This document shows, piece after piece, positions 45,756-58,072 of a DNA stretch of 64,000 nt. The DNA is from Trifolium pratense (taxonomy: Eukaryota > Streptophyta > Magnoliopsida > Fabales > Fabaceae). Under the pieces are notes generated by a model, which was not told where the DNA came from, searched no databases, and saw only the letters and a list, made by a program, of their open reading frames with translations. The stretch lies in contig NC_060062.1 of the NCBI RefSeq assembly GCF_020283565.1, positions 4,625,322-4,689,321 on the forward strand, written 5' to 3'. The translations under genes were made by a program, and so were the position numbers. The stretch's first letter is position 1, and each line of letters opens with the position of its first letter.

Positions 45756-47604
45756 TTAAGGCAAAAGATGATGCGAAGAAAAGTTGCCTGCTGCGGTATC
45801 TATCTATAATTCTATATCATATCATATATTAATAAAAATAAAAAGTATATAAAAAAGTGGGGGAGATAAATCAAAACCCTTATGAAAAGGAAAATATAAA
45901 AATAGAAGAATGGGTTAAAAGAACGAGGAACAATTTTCCCACATATAACTAGTCCGGCGAACAGTTGAAAGCACATACCTTAAACCCGTTGTTAATCTCA
46001 ACTTGTTCTTCCTTTCCTCTTGGGACCGACAACCGAAATTGTTGATTGTGTTTTCAACTGAATTAATAATCTCTTCAATCTAAGTCATCTTAGCCGAACC
46101 ACTCGGGAAAACGATTCATAGCTTGTTGGGACGCAGAGCACTTGGAAGTCCTAAAACATGCATATCATGATAGTTCAACTAAAGTTTGACAAACCATATT
46201 CCAACACCACTACCGACCTATCTTGATTTTTCAAAGGAATTGAGTGTGATACCATTTCCTCTTCCTCATACAATTCTTCACAAAGAACTTCATTCTCAAG
46301 GTTCATGAATCGTGACATCAATTCCACAATAAGGGAAGCCACGCCACTCTAAGACGAGGTATCTTGAATATAAACAGGAACTGCTTCAACTTTATAAAAG
46401 GAATATCTTCTCCATGGGTCATCTCCCACAAACATATAAGTCGCAGTCTCATTAGATTTATTATATATAATCAACAAAAGGATTCATTTCTACAACCATA
46501 TTACTATCGATCTACAACAATTTTTAAAATTCAACCTAAAACGGCTTCTTAACATTTGAAACAATAATCTTAACAATAGGACACACTTTGAGTCTGTCCA
46601 TAGTTGTTAAACTTGGAGTAGCTTTAAGAGGAATCTTATACTTACTGTTCATGTACCGCATGGATACACCATTATCTCATAAGATTTATTTCCTTTAATT
46701 AATCTAGAAGAACCAAGATTGACTACATTTGGTAATTAATTTGATGAATTTACTTAGTCAACATATGTGTAGTTGTTGGATTAAGATCGAACAATTTAGA
46801 TTTTAAATTTGAAAATTAAAATTTGCTTTGAAATTTAGACTACACAATCCTGATTCAACAGTTACATATATGCTGACTATATAAACGCGTCAAATTTTTG
46901 TTTGTACCAAAATCCTTCAACACTCGAAAGACTACATTTTTTATTTTACGAGGGATCCGATCAAAGAGCATGATCATTCTCCAAATTACAATCTAAATTT
47001 AGGAGACTTTCAATACAAGTATACAACAACTGTTAAACGAGATGGAAAACAAATAAAAGGAAATTTCTCTTTGGGCCCAATAATCTCAGGGCTTTACTAC
47101 TGTACAAGCCCAACTAACTTTTCTCTCATACACTCTTCTCTTGTGATATACTGTAGTAACTTTTTTTCTTATCATACATCTTTCCATAAGTTTATTTCCA
47201 TGACACTTTTTTTACTCAAATTATTATTACCTTTGGGAGCTTAAATATTGAACTATTTATATATTATGAAATACTTCCATAATATAATGAGAACGTATTT
47301 TCAAAGTTAATATCTACAAGGTATTTAAGAAAAAATGTTAAGTATATTCAATTAATATTTACTATTTTGAGATCCTTAATACGATCCTTAAAAAAATAAT
47401 TTTAACGATTGGGATGTTAATTTCTGAAACACTTATACTTTATGTTATAATAAAACATGTTATTCATCCTACGAGAAGAGAGAAACGCTTAAATTTGTTT
47501 TAATGTGTGTAAAATTACACATGAGAAAATTTGAATTGAGTAACTAAATCAAGACCTTTTATAAGTATCGACAGACTACTAGTTAACTATTAATAACCAA
47601 CAAA
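45756..47604. other. Intergenic, with a possible decayed coding relic at 46000-46690
   Basis: On the minus strand, pieces of frame read MRYMNSKYKIPLKATPSL, DDPWRRYSFYKVEAVPVYI and EVLCEELYEEEEMVSHSI, separated by stops and frameshifts. The composition is protein-like but I do not recognise a family. The rest is AT-rich. Confidence 0.35.
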
Positions 47605-47785
47605 CAATGAATTGGTTCAAGTGGTAAAATTTTTGGTCTTTTTAAGTATGTTGTTAGGAGTTCGAATTTTGACTCATGCGTGTGGAGAAAATTCAGTTGG
47701 GATGGAAGAACTCACCTTAACGTAAATCAGGTATTCTCTACGGGCAACTGGAGAGACTAATCTCTCGAACCTTTTTGAATTCCAA
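47605..47785 (+). mobile_element. SINE-like repeat with tRNA-like head
   Basis: AATTGGTTCAAGTGGTAAAA (A-box-like) and AGGAGTTCGAATTTTGAC (B-box-like), then GGAAGAACTCACCTTA and an ACTAATCTCTCGAACC tail. A relative lies at 62345-62520. Confidence 0.65.
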
Positions 47786-48194
47786 TAGATAACAAACTCC
47801 CCAAAATTTTTAACATTACTGCATACTCAAATTATATATAAATTGAACTACGGACTTTGGCTAAACTAAAAATGACTCGCGTCATTTTTTCTAAGCAAAT
47901 TTGTGTATTTATGTGAGGGTATTGTCACTCACTTATTACTAAAATCAACATTTATATATGGGCCAGCATTAACTCCAATGTGTGTTTTTTTTTAATAAAA
48001 AATAAAATAAAAAGTCAAAATATGATCCAAGAAGCACATAGGTATTTTTAACCGTGTTATGGACAAATTATATACTTACTTCCTCCTTGAAACACATAGG
48101 TTAGTGTTTCTGACCGTCTGCTTAAAAATAAATGACCGTAATTAAATTTTATATAAAATTAAGTGAATTTTTTGATACACATATTATATGAATA

Positions 48195-48705
48195 CAGGGC
48201 CGGTCCCGACAATTTGGAGGCCCGGCTTCAAATATATAAGAATAGAAGCCTTAATAAAAAAAATGCAAAAAATTTAGAAAGAATAATTTTTATTTAAATT
48301 GTAAATAACATTAATGACATAAAAAATTGTCATCCTTATAACTAACATACAAAATATTCATATTTTAATTAATCACAACAAAATATTTTTAACTACGTAA
48401 GCGCAACACTTAACTTCTATAGCAGTTTTTGAAGTAAATTCATCGAAACAAATCTTCATATTGTATTTTTTTTGTTCACTTTATGTTTTTTCCGGAAGCT
48501 TAACCATTTTAGTTGGGCCTTTGAAATTATGTTTTAACAAAGACAGGTTAAAAAAAATATTGAGTTCTTATTTTATTTTTGTGAATCAATTTTTTTTCTT
48601 CATATTTTTGCATAAATCTACTACCATATAAATTTTTGTTGAGGCCCCAATAAAATTGAGGCCCGGCTACGTAGCACACCCTACACATGCTAGTAGCCGG
48701 CCCTG
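48195..48705. mobile_element. hAT non-autonomous element, 511 bp
   Basis: The ends are CAGGGCCGGTCC and its inverse CCGGCCCTG. TATGAATA is duplicated exactly at 48187-48194 and 48706-48713. Subterminal TTTGGAGGCCCGGCTT faces a GAGGCCCGGCTAC block. Same family as 24542-25010. Confidence 0.88.
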
Positions 48706-48713
48706 TATGAATA

Positions 48714-51092
48714 TATACCAAACATTTATTAATAGATAATTCTGATTGGTTTACGAATAGCATTAACTAAATTAGTTTAATAAATCAAAACCATCCAACC
48801 TATTTTGTGCGGTTGAGATCATCTATGAAAAAGTTATAATAACTAATAGTCTATTCATGTCTCATTTTTGGTTGTTGCACGTTGCAGATAAAATTAATTG
48901 ATGACACTAACGTATGTGAAGGACAAATATAGTGATACTGATACCCCACATAAAATGAAAAATATTGATTTTACCACAAACAGAAATCGAAAGATCCAAA
49001 TTAAATTGCTGATTCAAACCCCACTTCCACATTTTTTGTCAAAAAAAGCCAAGGTCTTTTGTTATAATTTTTTTGTAAATAAATTCAATAAAGTTGTTTA
49101 GTTGAAATTATTATTGTTCCTAATCCTTTGTTGGCTTATGCACCTGTCCATTTCATTTAGCTGTACCATATAATAATTATATTGAAATAATTTTGTGAAA
49201 TAGCTTACACATCCAACTTATAAAAATATAAAAAAGCACGTGTAAATAGCATGTGAGGTAGGCCAATATGTAGTGCTTTGGACTAATTATAATCTTTTGA
49301 TTGATATTGTAAAGTAAAATTTGAAGATGTCTTTATAAAAAATAAAATAAAAAATTAGAAGATGTCACATTCGAATTAATCTCACATCAACATCATATAA
49401 TTATTTTTTTATATTTTATCATCATATAATTGTTAATGACTATTTTATTGGGCAACATGAGTTCCGGCCAACTAAAGATGCATTTTATTCGATATAATAG
49501 AAGAGATACATCTAGGTGGATAATAGTGATGAATACTAGGGTTAGACTAAAATAAAAGCGCCATAACAAGATTGTGAGCGAACATAAGCTATGTTATAAT
49601 TAATTAACATTAGAAATGAGAAAAGAACTACAAGTTGCGAGTAAAGTACCAATCTCATTTACATACAAATAGTCATTATGCAAAATCATTAGACAAAGCG
49701 AGCTCGAGAGCATGCTTTCATTACAGTAGCTTCACATTCAATAACAATGACTACAAAGAAAAATATCATAATATGTGAACAAATGAACTCAAGCTATCAC
49801 GAAAGTATATATCTATACCGAATTTCCCTTTATGTCACGAAAATAGCTTCATCAACATTATACTTCAGCCAATTTACAAACCAAAGATAAGACCACCAAA
49901 ATAATGCATCAAAAACCATAATAGTTTACTTGATAAAAACGTCTCATGTTCTACTATTTTTAAAACTAAAAGCAATGATGCTCAAATTAACAATTTTTTA
50001 GATGAACCACTATTGGTACGGTCACAACTTTCAACCTAAATCATTGAGTTTTGTTGGAAAAAAAAACAAATTATGACTTGCTCTGGCTTGCTTTGAAATT
50101 TTGACACTTTCTAAGTTGTCTCGATATTGGTCCGCCTAACAATTTTACTTATACTTGAAATTCTTGATATTTTCCAATTCCAGTATCTTTAAGTAATAAA
50201 TCCTACAAAACAGATCAAAACAGAAGAATATAGCTTAAGACAAATAACTAATATTTACAATAATTTGGAAAAATAACTAATATTTACAATAATTTGGAAA
50301 AATTACTTACGTAAATTTGACACTTATCACCAGATACTTAAAGTGCTCTACACAGCGTGAAATCTAGTGTTTTATGACAAAAGCGCGTAGGACAAAAAGA
50401 TAACAACTTCTAGTCTAAACAGGATAGAAGTCCTAAAATATTTCGGAGCGCGAATGAACCGACCGTCAACACGGAAACGGTCCACGTACCCGCTACTCGA
50501 TCCCTGCAGCAAGCAGCAAGCGATATGACTTTTTCAAGCTAAACAGTCTAAGATCCATGAAGGATACAAATATTGAGATAGATTTTATCAATCTCTGACG
50601 AATCATGTCATGTTGAAAGCAACTCATACCCAATCAAAAGCCAAATCGAGAGATGATCCATCAACGAGGTTGGACACCACAAGCCCAAGAAACACCAAAA
50701 CCGGCGAAACAATTGGCACGACGAACGACTACTATCGTCAACATGAAGCATCTACGTACCAAGCCTTTTCAAACCGTATCATGCCTAAAGTCTTGATGAA
50801 TCTAGCACGTGGAAAGAAGCTTCCAACAAACTTGATTCCTGCAACCGTTATTTATTTTATATTTACAAAACTCAAAACCAATAATTTATAATAAGATGAA
50901 TTTAACCAAGCCACCAGGCAATTTAAGGATGAATCCTCAAAGGCAAGATAAACATTGTCCCTTCTTTACAGATATTATACCATCAACAATGAAACAAACT
51001 AAATTAAACTTGCAATTCCACACAAAAAGAGTTGAGAATTTAAAACTTGCAATTCCACACAATATAATACAAGTTTTGTTATTTCTGATACA
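48714..51092. other. Intergenic, downstream of the bHLH gene
   Basis: Mostly AT-rich. The stretch 50370-50830 is GC-richer and has the open frame 50610-50891, but no known domain. The part next to 51092 should hold the 3' UTR of the bHLH gene. Confidence 0.4.
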
Positions 51093-54000
51093 CTAGTACG
51101 GATCACTTTCGCATCTTATTTGAGGTTTCAAGAGCACTTGCCTAATGCTTTTCACCAGATCATGCACTTTCACTTTGTATCCATCACCCATCTGCAATTT
51201 AAAGTAATATATCAATATAATAATACAATATTTTAATAGAATATATAAAGGTATCATTATTTTACTCATCAAAATTAAATACAAACTTCATATTACTAAA
51301 AATTATGAAGGCACAAATTTGGACATTTTTTAGGTCCATAGCACCCTTACTTTTTTTTCTTTCTAAATAGTAATAACAAGAATATTTTTGTTGTTAGGTG
51401 ACTAAAAATTCTACTTTTAAGATAGATAAGTGAGATATTTGAAGTTCGAATCAACAATTGAATATATAAAATGTCACATCTGAGCAAATCTCACATGAAT
51501 AAGAACGAGAATATTTAATTTATAAGCAAAGGCTCAATTTGATGCTCACAATTTTCATTCGACCCAATTTAGTTTCAAACAAAAAAACAATACTCAAACT
51601 AATCCATGACATTTTTATATGTTGAAACTAATTAGTCTATGAAAAAATTATATTAGATGGATTAATTTGTCTTCATTATAAAAATGATATGGACTAATAT
51701 GAGTATTATTTTTTGTTGGAGACTAAACTGAGCCGCGAAAAAATTGTGACGGACTAAATTGAATCTTCCATATTAATTTATTGATGCTTAATTTACCTGA
51801 GCTATAATAGTAATGGAAATAGCAGATTTTCCAAAAGGCAAGACACTGTTACCAGTGACAAAGAGTTGAAGATTTTCAATGTGATCAAGTAATTTGAGCT
51901 CAATTCCACTTTGTTTCTCACAATGAATTTCAATAAGCACTTCCTTTCCCATAACTCTTACTTCAATCTCTGGGAAAATGTTGCTACAATCACCATCACA
52001 ACTTGTGTCACGAGAATTTGTGCCTTCAATATTATTATTAATTCCACATGAATTAATTTTGTTGAGGACCATCACCGATGATGTGAGACCAACATTTTTG
52101 TCTTGTTTCTCTTCTAGCTCATGAACACGTTCTTGAAGTTGTTTTACATAATCAATTGCTGAACGGAGTATTGAAGCTTTGTCTGTCTATAAAAAAGGAA
52201 TCTTAAATATCAGGAACATTTTTATTAATTGGATTTAACATTTACTGTCTACTCTCTTGAATTTTTTTTATAAAAGACAATCGAGTCTGCAAAAATTAAT
52301 ATATATAAATCAATCGTTAGTTGATTCAGTGGTAATTGACTACTACAGTTTAATTCCCGTAACTACAATTAGGAGGAGACTGAAACCACTTGATGTCAGA
52401 ACTGACCCGCAAACTAGATATCGATGGTGAAAAAAAATAAAAAATAATATATCTAAATTATACTCCCTCCGGTCCTTTTTATAAGAAACACTTTGGAATT
52501 TTTATTTGGTCCTTTTTATAAGAAACACTTTGACACAATTCCATTTGTACCCTTATTAAATACAATCAAATAATTCATATAATGCTAGTGCATTAATTAG
52601 AGAGACATATTTCCCATGCTAGTCAAATGTTAGTTTTGGAATATAACATAAAATGTTAGAATCATTAATGATAAAATTTACCTTCCTTGGTCTGTGTGAT
52701 TTTGTCAAAGTGTTTCTTATAATAAGGACCGGAGGGAGTATTATGAACAACTACTATAAATACAACAACTTTTCTTTACTTAACTGTCTCTTATAAAAAT
52801 AATAGAATAATATTTGCTATATATTTTTTTTTTAGAATGTTAACTTGTGCCCTTAAGGACACATGTTAAGAAGATAAATGTGGAAAAAATTTATTGAACT
52901 TGTAGTGTATTCAATTATCTAAACATTAAATTATTTGTATCATTAAATGTTATATTTATATTTTTAGGTAACTTAACATGTGCCCTTAGGACACACGTTA
53001 ACCTATTTTTTTTTACACTTGTGATTTTAAAGTACTACCACCACGTGCTTTATGGTTTGTGGTAAATTAGAAAAGTCATGATATAGGGACAATCCTACAC
53101 CGTCGGAGCTTAATCATCATCATAGTAAAGCATATCCGGTCTGACTGAATGATTCTTGTTTTGCAGTAGCATGACCCATATTATTATTACCACTCTTTTT
53201 TAATGATTGTCAAAGAGCAGGATTTGTTGACTCAGGAGCAAGTCTTCATTGACTTATTCTATTTAATAACTCGATATCGTTCTTCAATCCAACCGTTGAA
53301 TTCAAAGATCTTATTAAGTAGATCAACTCCACAAATTTTTATAAAAATTCAAAAAAAAATGTAGTTATGTATTCTGACTATTGAAATTCAACGATTTTTT
53401 TAAAAGTTTGTCGTACATTCAATTGAAGTTGTCAGAAAAAGTATCAAACAATTTTAAATTTTTATAAAAATTTGTGGAGTTAGTATACTCAATGAGATCT
53501 TTGAACTCAACGGTTGGATTGAAAAAATGTAATGTCAGATATCGAGTTATTAAGCGGAGTAAGTCATCGGAAACATACTCCTGGAGTCAACGGATCCCTC
53601 CTCATTGTCAAAACTCAAAATCATACTCTATGTTTTTATTCATTTTATTTTAAAATAAATATCTTTTAAATTTTGTACATAGATTATACTCCCTCCGTCC
53701 CAAAATATAAGGATTAATTGATCGATGCACGCACACCAATACATAATTTTGATTACAAATATATTTAATTGTTTATTAGTAAAAATTATAAAAATTTGAT
53801 ATTTTGAAAATACTTGTCGAAATAAATCAAACAAGATTTTATATGATAATATTTATATTTATATATTTTTAGAAAAATACGGTCAATATAAGACATATGA
53901 ATAATGCATTTATTCAAATGAAATCTTATAAAATGGGACGGAGGTAGTAGAAAGAAGTAGAAGTATGTACTTAGGTGGATTGTTCAACTTATTCGAATTA

Positions 54001-56621
54001 AAACACTTTACCAACTAAGCAATCAGCTGCCACTAAAAAAAAAAGAAAAATCTAATTCCTCTTTGCTTTTTTATTTTTATTTTAAATTTTAAAATTTATT
54101 AGAGAGGAGTGAAATAGGGTTAATTTGTCCGGAATCTCCTCTCTTAATCATTTTTTTATTAAAATAAATGATTTTTACATATTTTTAGATTTCGTTTGAG
54201 TTTCCGTTTTTCGGATTTTTTCATCTGGTGTTGTTTTACTTCAGTATTAGTGTGGAGTTGTTTGTTTTATTTTTTCGTAGAGTGACTTGTTGACTTTTCT
54301 TATCGACTTTCATTAGCGCACTAGCTCTTCGAACAGAGTTTTTTTTTTTTCTTTCTTATTTTAGAACAATGTTTATCTTGTTCAAATTTACAGATTTGCT
54401 TTGATCTAACATTAAATTAGGGGCTTGTAAAGAGAAAGGAAATAAGAGGAGACCAAGGTGAATGGATTGGAGAGTTTGCAAGGTATTGGCTCTGGAAATA
54501 TTAAAGGCATTGGTGGAGTCTCTTTACTTAGAAATATTAGATGGTGTTTGGCTAAAGATTGGGAAGTGAATGCATCTTATATAGAATAGAAGCAAATAAA
54601 TGTGTTGATATTTTTTTTTTGAAGAAGCTAAATTAGCCCACCTAAATTAGCGACAGAGAGAATCGAACCTTAGACCTCAAGAGGAGCACACTCTCAGGTC
54701 TCAAGTCAATACCAATACACCAATCCAAGTGGGTTAAATGTGTTGATATTTTAGTAAATATTGGTTGCCCAATAGATGATAATGTAATTTTTTGAGTCGG
54801 ATTATCATCAGAGATATTTTGTTAGCAGATGTAATGAGAATCACTATTTTTAGAATGATTTGTTGCTTGGTTTCTTATTGTTTTTGGGCTTTTGTCCTAA
54901 GATGTATAAAAAAAATTAATGTTAAAAAGATTAATTATACAAGTATTAAAAAATATTTATGTATTAGACTCTTTAATATGTGATCATATTTATGGTTGTG
55001 CCTAATAAAGAATTTCTCTATAGTTAAATATAATATGCCTTATAATTTTTTCGAAAATTAAATAAACATATTATAGTAGTTACAAAAATAATCAATTAAG
55101 TGGGGTATACAACATTACACCCAACACAAGGTCTAGTATAAAAAATACAGGAATAGGTGCCCACAAAGTCAGGTACTGTAGCATTCATTGATAGTGAAAT
55201 TTAATTAGACAAGCCACCAGAACTAGAAAACCATTATAAGCACCAGTAAGTGGTATCCATAATGCCATTCAAGCTGCAATTAACATTAACATGTAGCATA
55301 TCATCTTTGAAAATGACTCACAAAATGTAGTGCATGCACAAAGTTGATGAAAATCTGAATTTAGTATAATTATATTTAGCATTAAGAATTTGATAGGTTT
55401 ACATCCTAATTTCGAGGTGAAATTTGTTAAGCGCCAAACGAATTCGATTTTCCATTTGTTAACTAAAGCAGTCAATTCTTGATTAACTATTCATTCACCA
55501 AAATAAGTACAATTTTTTTCATTCATTAAAATAAGTACAATTTTGTCATTTAGGATATAAATACTCATATTATATTTATATCTGTATAATGACCACATTT
55601 ATAAAAAAAATGTTGCAAATTTTTTTTTAAACAAGCAAAATTGTTGCATATTTTTTTTTAAAGGTCATACTAACCGATGCCACACTGATTAAAAAATTAA
55701 AAGTAATAATTTTCATATTAAGAAAACATTATTTATAATTTTAAAAAGTAAAATACACAAATTCCAACAAAACTTATTAGTTTCTTAAATATATATTTTT
55801 GAAACAAATATTTTTCTTTTTTAAAAACCAAAAAGTAAACATATTTATTTACCTTGCTCAAGCCAGGAATGGTGGCTGAAAGTGCAATGAATCTCTCAGT
55901 CAATTGTTGTCTCCTTTTTCTCTCTGCAATTACATGATCAACACACTGAGTACCGCTTCTTGCTTTCTTCACCCCTTGATTTTTAGTATTTGTTTTCTTA
56001 ATTTCACTACTCTGTTTATTCTTCTTAGAATAATCAGATTTAGAACAATAATCGCGTTTACCACCTTCCAAATTAACACAAGGTTCTGGTGTTGCTGGTA
56101 CCATAGTTGAATTATCAAAAGACAAAATGTATGTCGTTGGCGAAGAACTTCTACGAGGAACATCAACCTTTTTCGATTTCAAACGTTGTTGTTGTTCTTG
56201 TTTTTGAGACACGATTGAATTTGAACTGTTACTTTTAACCATGTTTCCAGCAACGTCAACATCGCCGTTAACGTTAACAGTAACAGAACCGTTTTCACTT
56301 TCTGAATTCATTAAACTTTGTTCTGGTGTCTGTAACAGAATCTCTCTAAGAAAATCGTCACCGTCAATGTTAACGGCGTTGTACTTTTCCATGAAATAAT
56401 CATCACCGCATTCCATTTCCTACAACAATTAATTATTTTTTTCATCACAAATGTAAATAATTAAGGTATCTATATCTAGATTAAAATTAAAATGGCCTCG
56501 AACCAGATTAAACTAATCGTGAAAGAAAAAAAAGAACTACATCTATATCTATAATTTTTAGTAATAATAAAAATTATTTTACCGTGTGAAGATGAAAATA
56601 TTCCCATGATGAATCCTCCAT
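51093..56621 (-). CDS. bHLH transcription factor, subgroup IVa (bHLH18/25, NAI1, TSAR-like)
   Basis: Minus-strand exons are 56621-56583, 56419-55853, 52186-51797 and 51191-51093. All borders are GT-AG and all junctions fall between codons, giving 364 residues. The first exon encodes only MEDSSWEYFHLHT; exon 2 opens EMECGDDYF. The bHLH spans about 172-225. Its basic part HVIAERKRRQQL keeps H175, E179 and R183, so E-box/G-box binding is expected. The splice after PGLSK falls in the loop, and exon 3 resumes TDKASILRSAIDYVKQLQE as helix 2. Residues about 268-360 form an ACT-like dimerisation domain (EIEVRVMGKEVLIEIHCEK). In Medicago, subgroup IVa includes the TSAR regulators of saponin synthesis; elsewhere, NAI1 and bHLH18-25. 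The exact orthologue is not settled. Intron 2 is 3666 bp and full of mobile DNA. Confidence 0.9.
52310..52435 (+). mobile_element. SINE in bHLH intron 2
   Basis: Same family as 15200-15350: CGTTAGTTGATTCAGTGGTA, GGAGGAGACTGAAACCACTT, GATGTCAGAACTGACC and GATGGTGAAAAAAAA. Antisense to the host gene. Confidence 0.7.
52463..52738. mobile_element. Stowaway-like MITE in bHLH intron 2
   Basis: CTCCCTCCGGTCCTTTTTAT faces ATAATAAGGACCGGAGGGAG, with TA on both sides. The left end has a second GGTCCTTTTTATAAGAAACA 38 bp inside. Confidence 0.85.
52838..53003. mobile_element. Small MITE with palindromic ends in bHLH intron 2
   Basis: Each end is GTTAACTTGTGCCCTTAAGG-like followed by ACACATGTTAA, and each is close to a palindrome itself. 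The two ends are inverted relative to each other across 165 bp. Confidence 0.7.
53217..53603. mobile_element. Fold-back element in bHLH intron 2
   Basis: AGCAGGATTTGTTGACTCAG faces CTGGAGTCAACGGATCCCTC. Moving inwards, TAACTCGATATCG faces AGATATCGAGTTATTA, CAATCCAACCGTTGA faces CAACGGTTGGATTG, and CCACAAATTTTTATAAAAAT faces its inverse. The arms pair over most of their length, which identifies a long-TIR element. Confidence 0.8.
53689..53947. mobile_element. Stowaway-like MITE in bHLH intron 2
   Basis: CTCCCTCCGTCCCAAAATAT faces AAATGGGACGGAGGTAG, flanked by TA. The interior matches the MITE at 11841-12098. Confidence 0.8.
54350..54900 (+). pseudogene. LINE RNase H-like fragment in bHLH intron 2, itself hit by a SINE
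   Basis: Joining around the SINE, the frame reads YIEANKCVDI then LVNIGCPIDDNVIF. This is the last conserved helix (YREANKCADxLANIGC) of the plant LINE RNase H-like domain. Upstream text such as GSGNIKGIGGVSLLRNIRW and KDWEVNASY fits the segment before it. It is antisense to the bHLH gene and has stops. Confidence 0.65.
54615..54735 (-). mobile_element. SINE with intact 17-bp target duplication
   Basis: On the minus strand it reads ACCCACTTGGATTGGTGTAT, then a B-box-like AAGGTTCGATTCTCTC, and ends in an A-rich tail. AAATGTGTTGATATTTT flanks it on both sides (54598-54614 and 54736-54752), showing LINE-type target-primed insertion. Confidence 0.85.
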
Positions 56622-56629
56622 TGGAAAAT

Positions 56630-56985
56630 AGAATTGAGCTATAGCTAGCTAGCTAGAGCAGAGTATTGTGATGTTTTTTTTTTTTTTTGACAAGATGATG
56701 TTTTTTATTTAGAAAGAGGAATACTAATGATAATTATATATACACAAAAAAAGTAACGATTAAGAGTACTAATAATAAATAAATAAATTTGATGGGGACA
56801 AGATATTACTACTCGTTTTTCACGGTACTTAAATTTGAACCGTTGGATAAATATTTTAAAACGATACAATGTTGGAATGGGACCATTTGTGAATGAACGG
56901 TTTGACGACACGTATGAGTCCTTCGCTGAGAAAAAGGTTGAGCTAAACAAAGGTGTCTGTCTTCAGTTCACACTTTAATAATAAG
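56630..56985. other. Upstream region of the bHLH gene
   Basis: Contains GCTAGCTAGCTAG at about 56645-56657 and a T run. No clear TATA box picked out and no coding sequence. Confidence 0.45.
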
Positions 56986-57389
56986 GTTTTGTCTAACATG
57001 CACCACTTGATTAAATGGTGCATGGTGCACAAGTCTTCGATATTTTTATAACGAATACGAATTTTATAGAATTTACCGTTAGATAGAAAATTTATATCGT
57101 TTAGATCATCCATAAATTTTTAAATTTTTTTTGAAAATCATTTGATATGTTATTGAGACTCATCAAGATTAACGGCATTGAATAAAAATCCATCAACCGT
57201 TAATCTTGACGGATCTCAATAACATATCAAATGATTTTCAATTTTTTTAAAAAAAATTATGGATGATCTATATTATATAAACTTTCTATTCAACGGTGGA
57301 TTTTGTAAAATTCGTATTCGTTATAATATTTTCGAGACTTGTGCATGGTGCACAACTTGAGACACTTGTGCACCGTAGACTTTGCCTAA
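56986..57389. mobile_element. Fold-back element with arms of about 170 bp
   Basis: The outer ends read AAGGTTTTGTCTAACATGCA and GTAGACTTTGCCTA. Both arms then carry GGTGCACAAGTCT, ATAACGAATACGAATTTTA, GATCATCCATA and GAAAATCATTTGATATGTTA. The axis is near 57185, between AAGATTAACGG and CCGTTAATCTTGA. Confidence 0.85.
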
Positions 57390-57439
57390 TAATAGTAGAT
57401 AATAATAATTAAAAAAGAAAAAAGAACGGTTGGCGCGTT

Positions 57440-57605
57440 TAAGTTCATGATAAATTTTAATATCAAGTGGTCCATAGTGGATCAATCGTGAATAACATTA
57501 TAACGAATTCGAATTTTACAAAATCCACCGTTGGATTGAAAGTTTATATCATATAGATCATCCATAGAAAAATTGAAAATCATTTGATATATTAGCTGAA
57601 CCTGG
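57440..57605. repeat. Single arm of the same fold-back family
   Basis: CATTATAACGAATTCGAATT, AAATCCACCGTTGGATTGAA, GATCATCCATAGAAAAATTG and AATCATTTGATAT repeat one arm of the preceding element in the same order, then stop at its axis. Confidence 0.75.
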
Positions 57606-57667
57606 AGTGGAACTCTCATTATAACTTATTGTAAACATTCAGATTCTATGAAATTCCAGTAATTTAA

Positions 57668-58072
57668 GGGTCCGTTTGGTAAAAATAAGCTATAAGCTAG
57701 CTGATAGCTGATAAGCTAGCTGATAGCTGAAAAGCTAGCTTATAGCTGATAGCTGAAAAGCTAGCTTATTGAAATTAAAGTGTTTGGTAAAATTAGCTTT
57801 TAAAGTGGTTATTAAATATAAAATTACATAATTGATAGTGGGTAGTTTATTTTTTAGAGTGGGTAGTTATTAAATTAAAGGGTAAAAATGGAATAAAGTG
57901 TAAAAAGCTATAAGCTATAAGCTCAAATGCTACTTGAAATAGCATCTGAAAAAAAGCTATAAGCTAGTACAAAAAGCTTGTTACCAAACACCTCTAATTT
58001 TTTGAAACAAGCTTATAAGCTCATATAATAAGCTATAAGCTAGCTTATTTGTGTTACCAAACAGAGCCTAAC
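57668..58072. mobile_element. MITE of the AGCTATAAGCT family, copy 2
   Basis: AGGGTCCGTTTGGTAAAAAT faces GTTACCAAACAGAGCCT. Both subterminal parts are built from AGCTATAAGCTAGCT and AGCTGATAGCTG words. Relative of 34372-34829. Confidence 0.8.

Noticed and set aside
50610..51096. Two plus-strand frames downstream of the bHLH gene
   Set aside because: They have no recognisable domain, and the second overlaps the 3' end of the last bHLH exon on the other strand.
55733..55852. C-terminal extension of bHLH exon 2 (open to 55733)
   Set aside because: The frame runs into the intron after GAGCAAG/GTAAAT. The helix-2 sequence that must follow the loop is in the exon at 52186.
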